DNA from: an uncultured Massilia sp.
Lineage (GTDB): Bacteria; Pseudomonadota; Gammaproteobacteria; Burkholderiales; Burkholderiaceae
Assembly (NCBI GenBank): GCA_946481275.1
Contig: CAMLMV010000016.1
Coordinates: forward strand, 62,001 to 126,000
DNA: 64,000 nucleotides
Direction of reading: 5' to 3'
Part shown: in pieces, positions 53,707 through 61,211 of the stretch
Layout of the letters: each line of letters starts with the position of its first letter
How positions within the stretch are numbered: position 1 is the stretch's first letter
Notes under the pieces: model-generated
What the model was told of the DNA's origin: nothing
The model's database searches: none
Seen by the model: the letters and a program-made list of their open reading frames with translations, nothing else
Made by a program: the position numbers and the translations under genes

Positions 53707-54570
53707 ATGAAAGATCGAAACGCAAAAAGCCAGGTGCGGTACCGCCGAATGACGGCCGCCGACCTGCCGGCGGCGCACAAGCTGTCGCTGTCCGTGTTAT
53801 GGCCGCACCGCCTGGAAGACTGGCAGTTCATCCACGCGCTGGGCGAAGGCATCGTTGCCGAAGACACGTCGGGCATCGTCGGCACCAGCATGTGCTGGCT
53901 GCACGGTCCCGACTACGCGTCGCTCGGCATGACCATCGTCGCACCCGGCCACCGGGACCGGGGCATCGCGAGCGCGCTGCTCGAGCGCATCCTGACCGGG
54001 ATCGGCGACCGCAACATCCTGCTGCACACCACCGCGACCGGCGTGCGCTTCATCGAACACAAAGGTTTCGTCCAGACGGGCTGGGTGCACCAGCACCAGG
54101 GCAGCGTGTTCCGCGCCCCGTTCGTGCCGCTCGGCCCGGGCGAACGGATCCGGCCGGTCGGTCCGCGCGACGAGGCGGTGCTGGCCGACCTGGCCACGCG
54201 CTCGACCGGCGTGCCGCGCGCCACCGTGATCAAGCACCTGCTGACGGTGGCCGACGTCGTCGCCATCGACCGCTACGGCGAACTCGTCGCCTTCGCGGCG
54301 CTGCGCAAGTTCGGCCACGGCTATGTGATCGGCCCCGTCGTCGCGGCCGACGCCGGGCACGCGAAGGCGCTGATCGCCCATTGGGCCGGCACGCAGGCGG
54401 GGGCATTCGTCCGCGTCGACGTGCCGGACAGCAGCGGCCTCAGTCCGTGGCTCACCGAAATGGGCCTGGTCCAGGTCGAGGAATCGGTACACGCGATGAC
54501 GCGCGGCGACCCGCCGCGGCCCGCGGGGCCGGTCAAGCGCTTCGCCCTGCTCAGCCAATCGCTCGGCTGA
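53707..54570 (+). CDS. GNAT-family N-acetyltransferase, two-domain, paralog 1
   Basis: The 287-residue protein has an N-terminal GNAT domain (about 1-130) with the acetyl-CoA loop APGHRDRGIASALLERIL, and a C-terminal half resembling a degenerate second GNAT fold without that loop. GAGGAG precedes the ATG at 53707. It is a tandem paralog of the following gene. The acyl acceptor is unknown; the neighbouring amine and amino-acid enzymes suggest an amino compound. Confidence 0.8.
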   Translation: MKDRNAKSQVRYRRMTAADLPAAHKLSLSVLWPHRLEDWQFIHALGEGIVAEDTSGIVGTSMCWLHGPDYASLGMTIVAPGHRDRGIASALLERILTGIGDRNILLHTTATGVRFIEHKGFVQTGWVHQHQGSVFRAPFVPLGPGERIRPVGPRDEAVLADLATRSTGVPRATVIKHLLTVADVVAIDRYGELVAFAALRKFGHGYVIGPVVAADAGHAKALIAHWAGTQAGAFVRVDVPDSSGLSPWLTEMGLVQVEESVHAMTRGDPPRPAGPVKRFALLSQSLG

Positions 54571-54585
54571 CCGGAAGGACAGATC

Positions 54586-55440
54586 ATGACAACGACATCT
54601 ACCGCCATCACCTGCCGCCCGATGCGCGAGGCCGACCTGCCCGCGGCGCACGCGCTGTCGCAAGCCGTGCGCTGGCCGCATCGCCCCGAGGACTGGCAGT
54701 TCGCCCTGCGCCTGGGCACCGGCTTCGTGGCCGAGGAAGACGGCGCCGTGGCCGGCACCGCGCTGTGCTGGCATCAAGGCGCGCACCATGGTTCGCTGGG
54801 GCTGATCATCGTGTCCCCGGCCCACCAGGGCAGGGGCATCGGCCGCCGGCTGATGCACCTGGTGCTCGACGAGCTCGGCGACCGCTGCACGGTACTCAAC
54901 GCCACCGTGGCCGGGCAGCCGCTGTACGAAAGCCTGGGCTTTCGTGCCATCGGCACGCTCCACCAGCACCAGGGCCTGCTCGCCGCTGCGACGGCGCCGG
55001 CGGCGCCCGCAGAAGCGCGTGCGCGGCCGGCCACCGCCGCCGACATCCCCGCCATCGTCGCACTGGCGAACCGCGGCACCGGCATGGTGCGCGACGAATT
55101 GCTGAAACACCTGATCGGCGTGGCCGACGGCGCCGTGCTGGAGCAGGATGGCGCCGTGACCGGTTTTTCGCTGATACGGCCGTTCGGCCGCGGCCACGTG
55201 ATCGGGCCGGTGGTCGCGGCCAATGCGGCGTGCGCGCAAGCGTTGATCGCGACGTGGCGCGATGCCTACGCCGGCACCTTCGTGCGCGTGGACGTGACGG
55301 GTTCGAGCGGCCTGGGCGAATGGCTGGCGCAGGCCGGGCTGGCCAAGGTGGACACCGCGGTGACCATGGCCCGCCATGGCGAGCCGCCGCAAGACGCTAC
55401 GGTCCGGCAGTTCGCCATCGTCAGCCAGGCGCTCTGCTGA
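54586..55440 (+). CDS. GNAT-family N-acetyltransferase, two-domain, paralog 2
   Basis: This 284-residue protein is similar along its whole length to the preceding gene (shared DLPAAHxLS, WPHRxEDWQF, HQHQG, GHVIGPVVAAxA, VRVDVxxSSGL). The acetyl-CoA loop is SPAHQGRGIGRRLMHLVL. It follows by 15 bp with GGAAGGACAGATC before the ATG. The pair arose by tandem duplication. Confidence 0.82.
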   Translation: MTTTSTAITCRPMREADLPAAHALSQAVRWPHRPEDWQFALRLGTGFVAEEDGAVAGTALCWHQGAHHGSLGLIIVSPAHQGRGIGRRLMHLVLDELGDRCTVLNATVAGQPLYESLGFRAIGTLHQHQGLLAAATAPAAPAEARARPATAADIPAIVALANRGTGMVRDELLKHLIGVADGAVLEQDGAVTGFSLIRPFGRGHVIGPVVAANAACAQALIATWRDAYAGTFVRVDVTGSSGLGEWLAQAGLAKVDTAVTMARHGEPPQDATVRQFAIVSQALC

Positions 55441-55443
55441 CTT

Positions 55444-56385
55444 TCAATAACCGCTCTGCCGGTCGATGATGCCGTCGACCGGCAGTCCCCGCTCGATCAG
55501 GGCGATCCTGGCCGCGATCTGCCGGGCGCTTTCCCCGCGCAGCGTCAGCGCGGCCACGTGCGGCGTGATCTCGATGCGCGGATGCCGCCAGAACGGGTGA
55601 TCGGGCGGCAGCGGCTCTTCGCGGAACACGTCCAGCGTGGCCTGGGCCAGCTGGCCGCTGTCGAGCGCGCGCAGCACGTCTTCCTCGACCAGGTGGGCGC
55701 CCCGCCCGATGTTGATCAACTGCGCACCCGGCGCCAGCCGCGCGAACAGCGTCCGGTCGAGTATGTCCGCCGTGTGCGGCGTCAACGGGAGCAGGTTCAC
55801 CAGCACGTCCAGGCCATCGAGAAAATCCGGCAACGCGTCCTGCCCGGCAAAACAGGCGATCTGGCCGACCTCACGCGGTCCGCGGCTCCAGCCGCGCACT
55901 TCGAATCCCAGCTGGGCCAGCGCGCCGGCCACGGGCGTGCCGAGCGCGCCCAGGCCCATGACCCCGACCGCATGCGTGCCGGCGTCGCGCCCCGGCAAGG
56001 TTTGCCAGCGCCGGGTCCGCTGGAGCGCCGCGTACTCGGGAAAGCGGCGCACATGGCGCAGCACGGCGGCCAGCACGTACTGCACCATTTGCGGCGCCAT
56101 GCCGGCATCGTCCAGCTTGATCAGGGGCACGTGGGGCGGCAACAGGTCCGGCTGCGCCGCCAGCAGCGCGAGCACGGCATCCACGCCCGCGCCGAGGTTG
56201 AACACGGCCTTCAGCCCCATGCGTCCGGCGAGCGCCTCCATGGGCGGATTCCAGACCAGCGCATAGTCGGCGGCGGCACGGTCGCCCGGCCGCCATGGGC
56301 GCACGCGGGCCGCCGGCAGCACGGCGGCAAGTTCGTCGATCCAGGACGCGGCATCGCCGTCCGGCAGGCATAACAGGATATCCAT
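55444..56385 (-). CDS. ghrA: Glyoxylate/hydroxypyruvate reductase A-type 2-hydroxyacid dehydrogenase
   Basis: This 313-residue D-2-hydroxyacid dehydrogenase has the NAD-binding VGVMGLGALGTPVAGALAQLGFEV, catalytic Arg in NIGRGAHLVEEDVL, Glu in FREEPLPPDHPFWRHPRIEITPHVAA and the His of TPHVAA. It resembles GhrA, which reduces glyoxylate and hydroxypyruvate. ATG at 56385 is chosen because GAGG lies 7 nt upstream; a GTG two codons earlier is possible. It follows the chemoreceptor gene by 7 bp on the same strand. Confidence 0.87.
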   Translation of the reverse strand: MDILLCLPDGDAASWIDELAAVLPAARVRPWRPGDRAAADYALVWNPPMEALAGRMGLKAVFNLGAGVDAVLALLAAQPDLLPPHVPLIKLDDAGMAPQMVQYVLAAVLRHVRRFPEYAALQRTRRWQTLPGRDAGTHAVGVMGLGALGTPVAGALAQLGFEVRGWSRGPREVGQIACFAGQDALPDFLDGLDVLVNLLPLTPHTADILDRTLFARLAPGAQLINIGRGAHLVEEDVLRALDSGQLAQATLDVFREEPLPPDHPFWRHPRIEITPHVAALTLRGESARQIAARIALIERGLPVDGIIDRQSGY

Positions 56386-56392
56386 GTGCACC

Positions 56393-57967
56393 TCAGGCCA
56401 GGCTTACGTTGACGGCCGCCGGTCGGCGGTCGAGCTGGAAGACGGCCACCAATTCGCCCAGCTTGCCGGCCTGGTCGCGCAGGGAGGCCGCGGCGCCGGC
56501 GGCATCGTCGACCAGCACCGCGTTGCGCTGCGTGGCCTCGTCGAGATCACCGATCGCTGCGCTGATCCGGTCGATGCCCGCGCTCTGCCGCTCGCTGGCG
56601 GCGGCGATGTCGCCGACGATGTGCGTGACCCGATCGACGCTGTCCACGATGTCCCGCATCGTCTGGCCGGCCTGGCGCACCAGCGCGGTGCCGGCGCCGA
56701 TCTGGCCCACCGACGCGTCGATCAGGGCCTTGATTTCCCGGGCCGCGCCGGCGGAGCGCTGGGCCAGGCTGCGCACCTCGCCCGCGACCACGGCGAAGCC
56801 GCGCCCCTGTTCGCCGGCGCGCGCCGCCTCCACCGCCGCATTCAACGCGAGGATGTTGGTCTGGAAGGCGATGCCGTCGATCACGCCGATGATGTCCACG
56901 ATGCGGTTCGCCGACGCGTTGATCGACTCCATCCTGTCCACCACGCCGGCCACGACCTCGCCGCCCCGTTGCGCGGTCGCGGCGGCCGAGGCCACCAGCC
57001 GGTCGGCGTCGCGCGCGCTGTCGGCATTCTGCTTCACGGCCCTGGCCACCTGGTCCATCGACGCCGCCGTCTGCCGCAGGGCGTTGGCCTGCTGCTCGAT
57101 CTGGCCGCGCAGATCCGCACTGCCGCCGGCGACCTGCGTCGATGCGGCGCCGATCGTCAGCGCCGTGGCGTCGATCCGGCCGATGGTCCGGGCCAGGTCG
57201 CGCTGCATGGCACCCATGGCGGCCAGCAGGCTGCGCCGGTCGCCTGCGCGCAGGGCGACCCCGCCGCTCAAGTCCCCTGCCGCGATGCGGCGCACGATGG
57301 CGGCCGCGTAGGCCGGCTCGCCGCCGAGGTCGCGATAGATATGGCGGATCAGGTAGGCACCGAACAGCGCGGCGGCAAGCGTGCCCAGCGCAATGGCCGC
57401 CGCCGCGCTGTTGCGCAATAGCGTGTAGCGCGCGGCCGCCCGCTCATACTCGCGCCGTGCCGCGTCCACCTGCAGCCGGCGCAAGCCATGCATGTCCTCC
57501 ACGACCTCCACCGCCAGCTCGCGCATGTGCTCCTGCGCGGCCTTGGCCGCTTCCACGTCGCCGCCCCGCAGGGCGGCCATGGCCGGCCGCAGCCCCTCCT
57601 CCTGCATCCGCGTCCAGGCGGCGCCGAAGCGGTTGGCCATGCGCCGCTCCTCCGGCAGGACCACGGCGGGCAGGCAGGCGCGCCAGGCCTCGTTGATCTC
57701 GGCGGCGTTGCGCTCGATGCGCGCCGACTCGGCCTTGATGTCGACCATCGGGTCGTTGATGGCCTGCGCCAGCGACAGGCGGTTTTGCAGCAGCAGCGCG
57801 TCGATGCGCGAGATCCGCTCCAGCATTAGTGCGCGGTTCTCGTACACCTCCTTGAGGCCCTGGTTGGCCAACCGCATGCCATGCAGGCCGAGCACGCCGA
57901 TGCCGGCCGCAAGAATCGACAGGAAGGCGATCACGATGCCGAGGCGGGTCTTGATGGTGAGGGTCAC
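56393..57967 (-). CDS. Methyl-accepting chemotaxis protein with four-helix sensor domain
   Basis: This 524-residue chemoreceptor has membrane segments at about 9-29 and 183-203, and between them an all-helical ligand domain of 4HB type. It has a HAMP region and a cytoplasmic signalling domain with the conserved hairpin [27 protein letters not shown] at 57967 is preferred because AGGAGA lies 7 nt upstream and the membrane segment follows directly. Its location inside the catabolic region suggests it may sense the same substrate or a product. Confidence 0.88.
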   Translation of the reverse strand: MTLTIKTRLGIVIAFLSILAAGIGVLGLHGMRLANQGLKEVYENRALMLERISRIDALLLQNRLSLAQAINDPMVDIKAESARIERNAAEINEAWRACLPAVVLPEERRMANRFGAAWTRMQEEGLRPAMAALRGGDVEAAKAAQEHMRELAVEVVEDMHGLRRLQVDAARREYERAAARYTLLRNSAAAAIALGTLAAALFGAYLIRHIYRDLGGEPAYAAAIVRRIAAGDLSGGVALRAGDRRSLLAAMGAMQRDLARTIGRIDATALTIGAASTQVAGGSADLRGQIEQQANALRQTAASMDQVARAVKQNADSARDADRLVASAAATAQRGGEVVAGVVDRMESINASANRIVDIIGVIDGIAFQTNILALNAAVEAARAGEQGRGFAVVAGEVRSLAQRSAGAAREIKALIDASVGQIGAGTALVRQAGQTMRDIVDSVDRVTHIVGDIAAASERQSAGIDRISAAIGDLDEATQRNAVLVDDAAGAAASLRDQAGKLGELVAVFQLDRRPAAVNVSLA

Positions 57968-58027
57968 GGCATTCTCCTGGTGGGTTACGGGCTGGGTCGG
58001 GCAGGCAGTATGGCACCGGGTGCGCAG

Positions 58028-58119
58028 CAGGAAATCCCGAATCCTTCGCAAATACGCAATGCCCGCCATGTTTTCCACCGCGCCGGCGGCAGCTATCGCT
58101 GCGTGCCCGTGGCTACCAT
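58028..58119 (+). promoter_or_regulatory. Conserved upstream sequence P3 before the aminotransferase
   Basis: AGGAAATCCCG at 58029-58039, CGCAAATACGCAAT at 58047-58060 and -10-like CTACCATG at 58113-58120, in the same order and spacing as P1 and P2. The stretch AAATACGCAAT is identical to P2. Confidence 0.5.
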
Positions 58120-58152
58120 GTCGCTGTCTTCCCCTTTCATCTGGAGCCCGAC

Positions 58153-59538
58153 ATGCCTACCCATTCCCTCGTCGCGCTGGACCGCGACCACCTGATCCAC
58201 CCCCTCGTCAACTACCAGGCCCACGAACAAAGAGGCGTCACGATCCTCGAATCGGGCCACGGCGCCTACCTGCGCGATGCGCAGGGCACCGAACTGCTGG
58301 ACGCGTTTTCCGGCCTGTGGTGCGTCAACGTCGGCTATGGCCAGGAGAGCGTGGTCCGGGCCGCCGCCGAGCAGATGCGCAAACTGCCTTATGCGACCGG
58401 CTATTTCCACTTCGGTTCCGAACCCGCCATCCGCCTGGCCGCACGCCTGGTGGAACTGGCGCCGGCCTCGCTGCGCCACGTGTATTTCACGCTGGGCGGC
58501 TCGGACGCGGACGATTCCGCCATCCGCTTCGTCACGCACTACTACAACTCGACCGGCCGCCCCGCCAAGAAGCACTTCATCTCGCTCGAGCGCGGTTACC
58601 ACGGCTCGTCCACGATGGGTGCCGGACTGACCGCGCTGGCCGTGTTCCACCATAATTTCGACGTGCCCCTGCCCCAGCAGCACAAGATTCCCTCGCCCTA
58701 CCCGTACCGCAATCCGGCCGGTTCCGATCCGGACACCATCATCCGCACGTCGGTCGAGGCGCTGCGCGCCAAGGTGCGCGAGCTGGGCCAGGACAACGTG
58801 GCCGCGTTCTTCTGCGAACCGATCCAGGGCTCCGGCGGCGTGCTCGTGCCGCCCACGGGCTGGCTCAAGGCGATGCGCGACGCCTGCCGCGAACTGGACA
58901 TCCTGTTCGTGGTCGACGAAGTCATCACGGGCTTCGGCCGGACGGGCCCGATGTTCGCGTGCGAGGCGGAAGGCGTGGAGCCCGACCTGATGGTCGTGGC
59001 CAAGGGTCTCACGGCAGGTTATGCGCCGATGGGCGCCGTGCTGATGTCCGACGCGGTGTACCGAGGCATCGCCGACCATATGCCGGCCGGCGTGCCGGTG
59101 GGCCATGGCCATACGTATTCCGCGCACCCGGTCAGCGCCGCGGTCGGCCTCGAAGTGCTGCGCCTGTACACCGAAGGCGGGTTGCTGGCCAACGGCCAGG
59201 CCCAGGCGCCGCGCTTCGAGCAGGGCCTGCGCGACCTGCTCTCCCACCCCCTCGTCGGCGACGCGCGCAGCCGCGGGCTGCTCGGCGCGCTCGAACTGGT
59301 CGCCGACAAGGCCGGCAAGACCCGCTTCGACCCCGCGCTGAAGCTGCACGAACGCATCGCTGTCGCGGCCTACCGCAACCGCCTCGTGTTCCGCGCGTTC
59401 GGCGACAACGTGCTCGGCTTCGCCCCTGCGCTGTGCTATACGGCCGATGACTTCGACCTGATGTTCGAGCGCCTGACCCGGACCCTCGACGAGGTGCTCG
59501 ACCAGGCCGAGGTGCGCCGCGCGCTCAAGTCAATTTGA
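58153..59538 (+). CDS. Class III aminotransferase (putrescine/GABA-pyruvate type)
   Basis: This 461-residue PLP enzyme has Lys284 in [20 protein letters not shown], the Asp of [15 protein letters not shown], and [11 protein letters not shown] near the start. It is most like omega-aminotransferases that use pyruvate with diamines, GABA or beta-alanine (SpuC-like). The usual GGSEAN motif reads GGSDAD. It would convert an amine to an aldehyde for the nearby dehydrogenases. The Lrp/AsnC gene follows by 92 bp. Confidence 0.88.
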   Translation: MPTHSLVALDRDHLIHPLVNYQAHEQRGVTILESGHGAYLRDAQGTELLDAFSGLWCVNVGYGQESVVRAAAEQMRKLPYATGYFHFGSEPAIRLAARLVELAPASLRHVYFTLGGSDADDSAIRFVTHYYNSTGRPAKKHFISLERGYHGSSTMGAGLTALAVFHHNFDVPLPQQHKIPSPYPYRNPAGSDPDTIIRTSVEALRAKVRELGQDNVAAFFCEPIQGSGGVLVPPTGWLKAMRDACRELDILFVVDEVITGFGRTGPMFACEAEGVEPDLMVVAKGLTAGYAPMGAVLMSDAVYRGIADHMPAGVPVGHGHTYSAHPVSAAVGLEVLRLYTEGGLLANGQAQAPRFEQGLRDLLSHPLVGDARSRGLLGALELVADKAGKTRFDPALKLHERIAVAAYRNRLVFRAFGDNVLGFAPALCYTADDFDLMFERLTRTLDEVLDQAEVRRALKSI

Positions 59539-59563
59539 TGTGGTCCAAGGGAAAAATCGTCAT

Positions 59564-59601
59564 ATGCTGAACAGAGTCGCTGGTAGTATGATGACCAGCA
59601 T
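59564..59601. promoter_or_regulatory. Nested inverted repeats over a -10-like box before the Lrp/AsnC gene
   Basis: GCTGGT at 59579-59584 pairs with ACCAGC at 59594-59599, and the outer ATGCTG at 59564-59569 with CAGCAT at 59596-59601. TATGAT at 59587-59592 lies inside. The layout suits autoregulation by the Lrp/AsnC protein encoded 30 bp downstream. Confidence 0.45.
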
Positions 59602-59630
59602 CAACGGCGAGACGGAAATGGCAAAGCACG

Positions 59631-60128
59631 ATGATCCCTGATACCCTCAAGCTGGACCGGATCGACATCCGCATCCTCAGCCATCTGCAGCGTAACGGCC
59701 GGGTCACGAACGTCGACCTGGCCGATGCCGTGGGCCTGTCTCCCAGCCCGTGCCTGATCCGCGTGAAGCGCCTGGAGAAGGCGGGCTACATCAACGGCTA
59801 CGGGGCCCATCTGCAGCTCGAGAAACTCGGCGACATGCAGGTGGTGTTCACCCAGGTCACCCTGTCGGACCACCGCCGCGAGGACTTCGCCAAGTTCGAG
59901 GCCGCCATCCGCAGCATCGACGAAATCGTCGAATGCCATCTCGTCAGCGGCGGCTTCGACTACCTGCTCAAGTTCGTCACCCGCAGCGTGGCCCACTACC
60001 ACAGCATCGCCGAGGACGTGCTCCGGCAGAGCATCAACATCGAGAAATACTTCAGCTACATCGTGATCCAGTCGCCGTTCGTCAAGCACCACTATCCGAT
60101 CGAGAAGTTGTTCTCCTCGCACGAGTGA
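59631..60128 (+). CDS. Lrp/AsnC-family transcriptional regulator
   Basis: This 165-residue regulator has an N-terminal helix-turn-helix (LDRIDIRILSHLQRNGRVTNVDLADAVGLSPSPCLIRVKRLEKAGYI) and a C-terminal RAM/AsnC ligand domain (VECHLVSGGFDYLLKFVT). Local members usually regulate the neighbouring amino-acid catabolic genes. It lies just downstream of the aminotransferase and may act at the palindrome before its own start and at the P3 region. Confidence 0.9.
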   Translation: MIPDTLKLDRIDIRILSHLQRNGRVTNVDLADAVGLSPSPCLIRVKRLEKAGYINGYGAHLQLEKLGDMQVVFTQVTLSDHRREDFAKFEAAIRSIDEIVECHLVSGGFDYLLKFVTRSVAHYHSIAEDVLRQSINIEKYFSYIVIQSPFVKHHYPIEKLFSSHE

Positions 60129-60146
60129 CGGGACGGCGGCCGCGCC

Positions 60147-61046
60147 CTAGCGCGGCGGCTTATATTCCGGGAACATTTCCTTGTACAGGAAGGCCATCAG
60201 TTCCTGCGTATCCTGCGGCCGCGCCGACAAAGTGACGACGCGGTTCAGGCGGTGCGAATCCCACTCGAAGTCGCCGGTCTTTTCCTTGCGGATCAGTTCG
60301 ATCATCTTCTTCACGATCGCGGTCTCGATGTCCGGCTCGCTGCCGCGCTCGACCGTCACGGCCGTCAGCCAGCGGCGCTTGAAGTTCGGGTTCCAGCCGC
60401 GGAATTTCAGGTCCGCCGAGCTGAACGTCTTGTTGGAGACGCTGAACACGCCGCCCGTCTCGTTCGGATCCTGGCCGCCGCGGCCGTTGATGGCCGCGAT
60501 GTTCGCGAGCGCGTTGCGCGTGCCGCGGGCCGCTTCGCTTTCCTCGGCCTGGTCCGTCTGCGCCGGGGCGCCGCGGCGCTTGCGCTGGGCCTCGATGTAG
60601 GCCTGCATGTCGACTTCCTGCGGCGGCGCCTTCGTCTCTTCCTTCGGCGGCTGCGGCTGCGGTTTTTCCTCGACGGGTTTCACCTCCGGTACGGTGATCG
60701 TGTTCGGCAGGGGCGGCATCGTGATCTGCCGCGGCGTGAACTTCGGCGGGGCCGTCTTCGCCGTTTTCTTCGGTGCCTGCTCGGCCGGCCTGGCGGCGGG
60801 CTTGTTCGGTTTCAGCGGGGGCAGCCAGACGATGGCTTCGCCGGACTTCGGCGGTGCGTGATGCTCCGTCTTGGGCTGCAGCAGGTAAATGGCCACGAGC
60901 AGCAGGTGCAGGCCGATCGTGAACGCGATACCCGTGCGGTTCGGACCCTTCTCTCCATAGACAACCACTTTCCGTCCGGACAGCGGCTGGCCGCAATGTG
61001 CGCAGACATCGCTGTCTTCCAGCGGGATATGGGAATGGTCACGCAA
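60147..61046 (-). CDS. TonB-like single-span protein with N-terminal CxxC and proline-rich linker
   Basis: The 299-residue product has a short N-terminus with CAHCGQPLSGRK (half of a zinc-ribbon), one membrane segment (GIAFTIGLHLLLVAIYLL), a long Pro/Lys/Glu-rich linker (about 60-145) and a folded C-terminal domain. This resembles TonB-type energy transducers, but the C-terminal sequence is not one I recognise. The start appears to be TTG at 61046, with GGAGG 11 nt upstream; no ATG is available nearby. Between it and the RND gene (61047-61211) no other feature was seen. Confidence 0.6.
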   Translation of the reverse strand: MRDHSHIPLEDSDVCAHCGQPLSGRKVVVYGEKGPNRTGIAFTIGLHLLLVAIYLLQPKTEHHAPPKSGEAIVWLPPLKPNKPAARPAEQAPKKTAKTAPPKFTPRQITMPPLPNTITVPEVKPVEEKPQPQPPKEETKAPPQEVDMQAYIEAQRKRRGAPAQTDQAEESEAARGTRNALANIAAINGRGGQDPNETGGVFSVSNKTFSSADLKFRGWNPNFKRRWLTAVTVERGSEPDIETAIVKKMIELIRKEKTGDFEWDSHRLNRVVTLSARPQDTQELMAFLYKEMFPEYKPPR

Positions 61047-61211
61047 GATAATGAACGCCTCCGGTCGGAGGACAAATAAAAGATATTGACGAGGCGCAGT
61101 CTAACCCGTTTGGATTAGCCGCGCACGCGGTGTTAAGGATCTGTAATGAGAGTACAAGCTGGGTAGCTTAATGGTTGTTACAGTGTGTATCAACCTTGCC
61201 CAACAGAATCA

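Noticed and set aside
53799..55469. A 556-codon plus-strand frame spanning both GNAT genes
   Set aside because: Arg/Pro-rich shadow in another frame; the two GNAT genes have proper starts, ribosome binding sites and conserved motifs.
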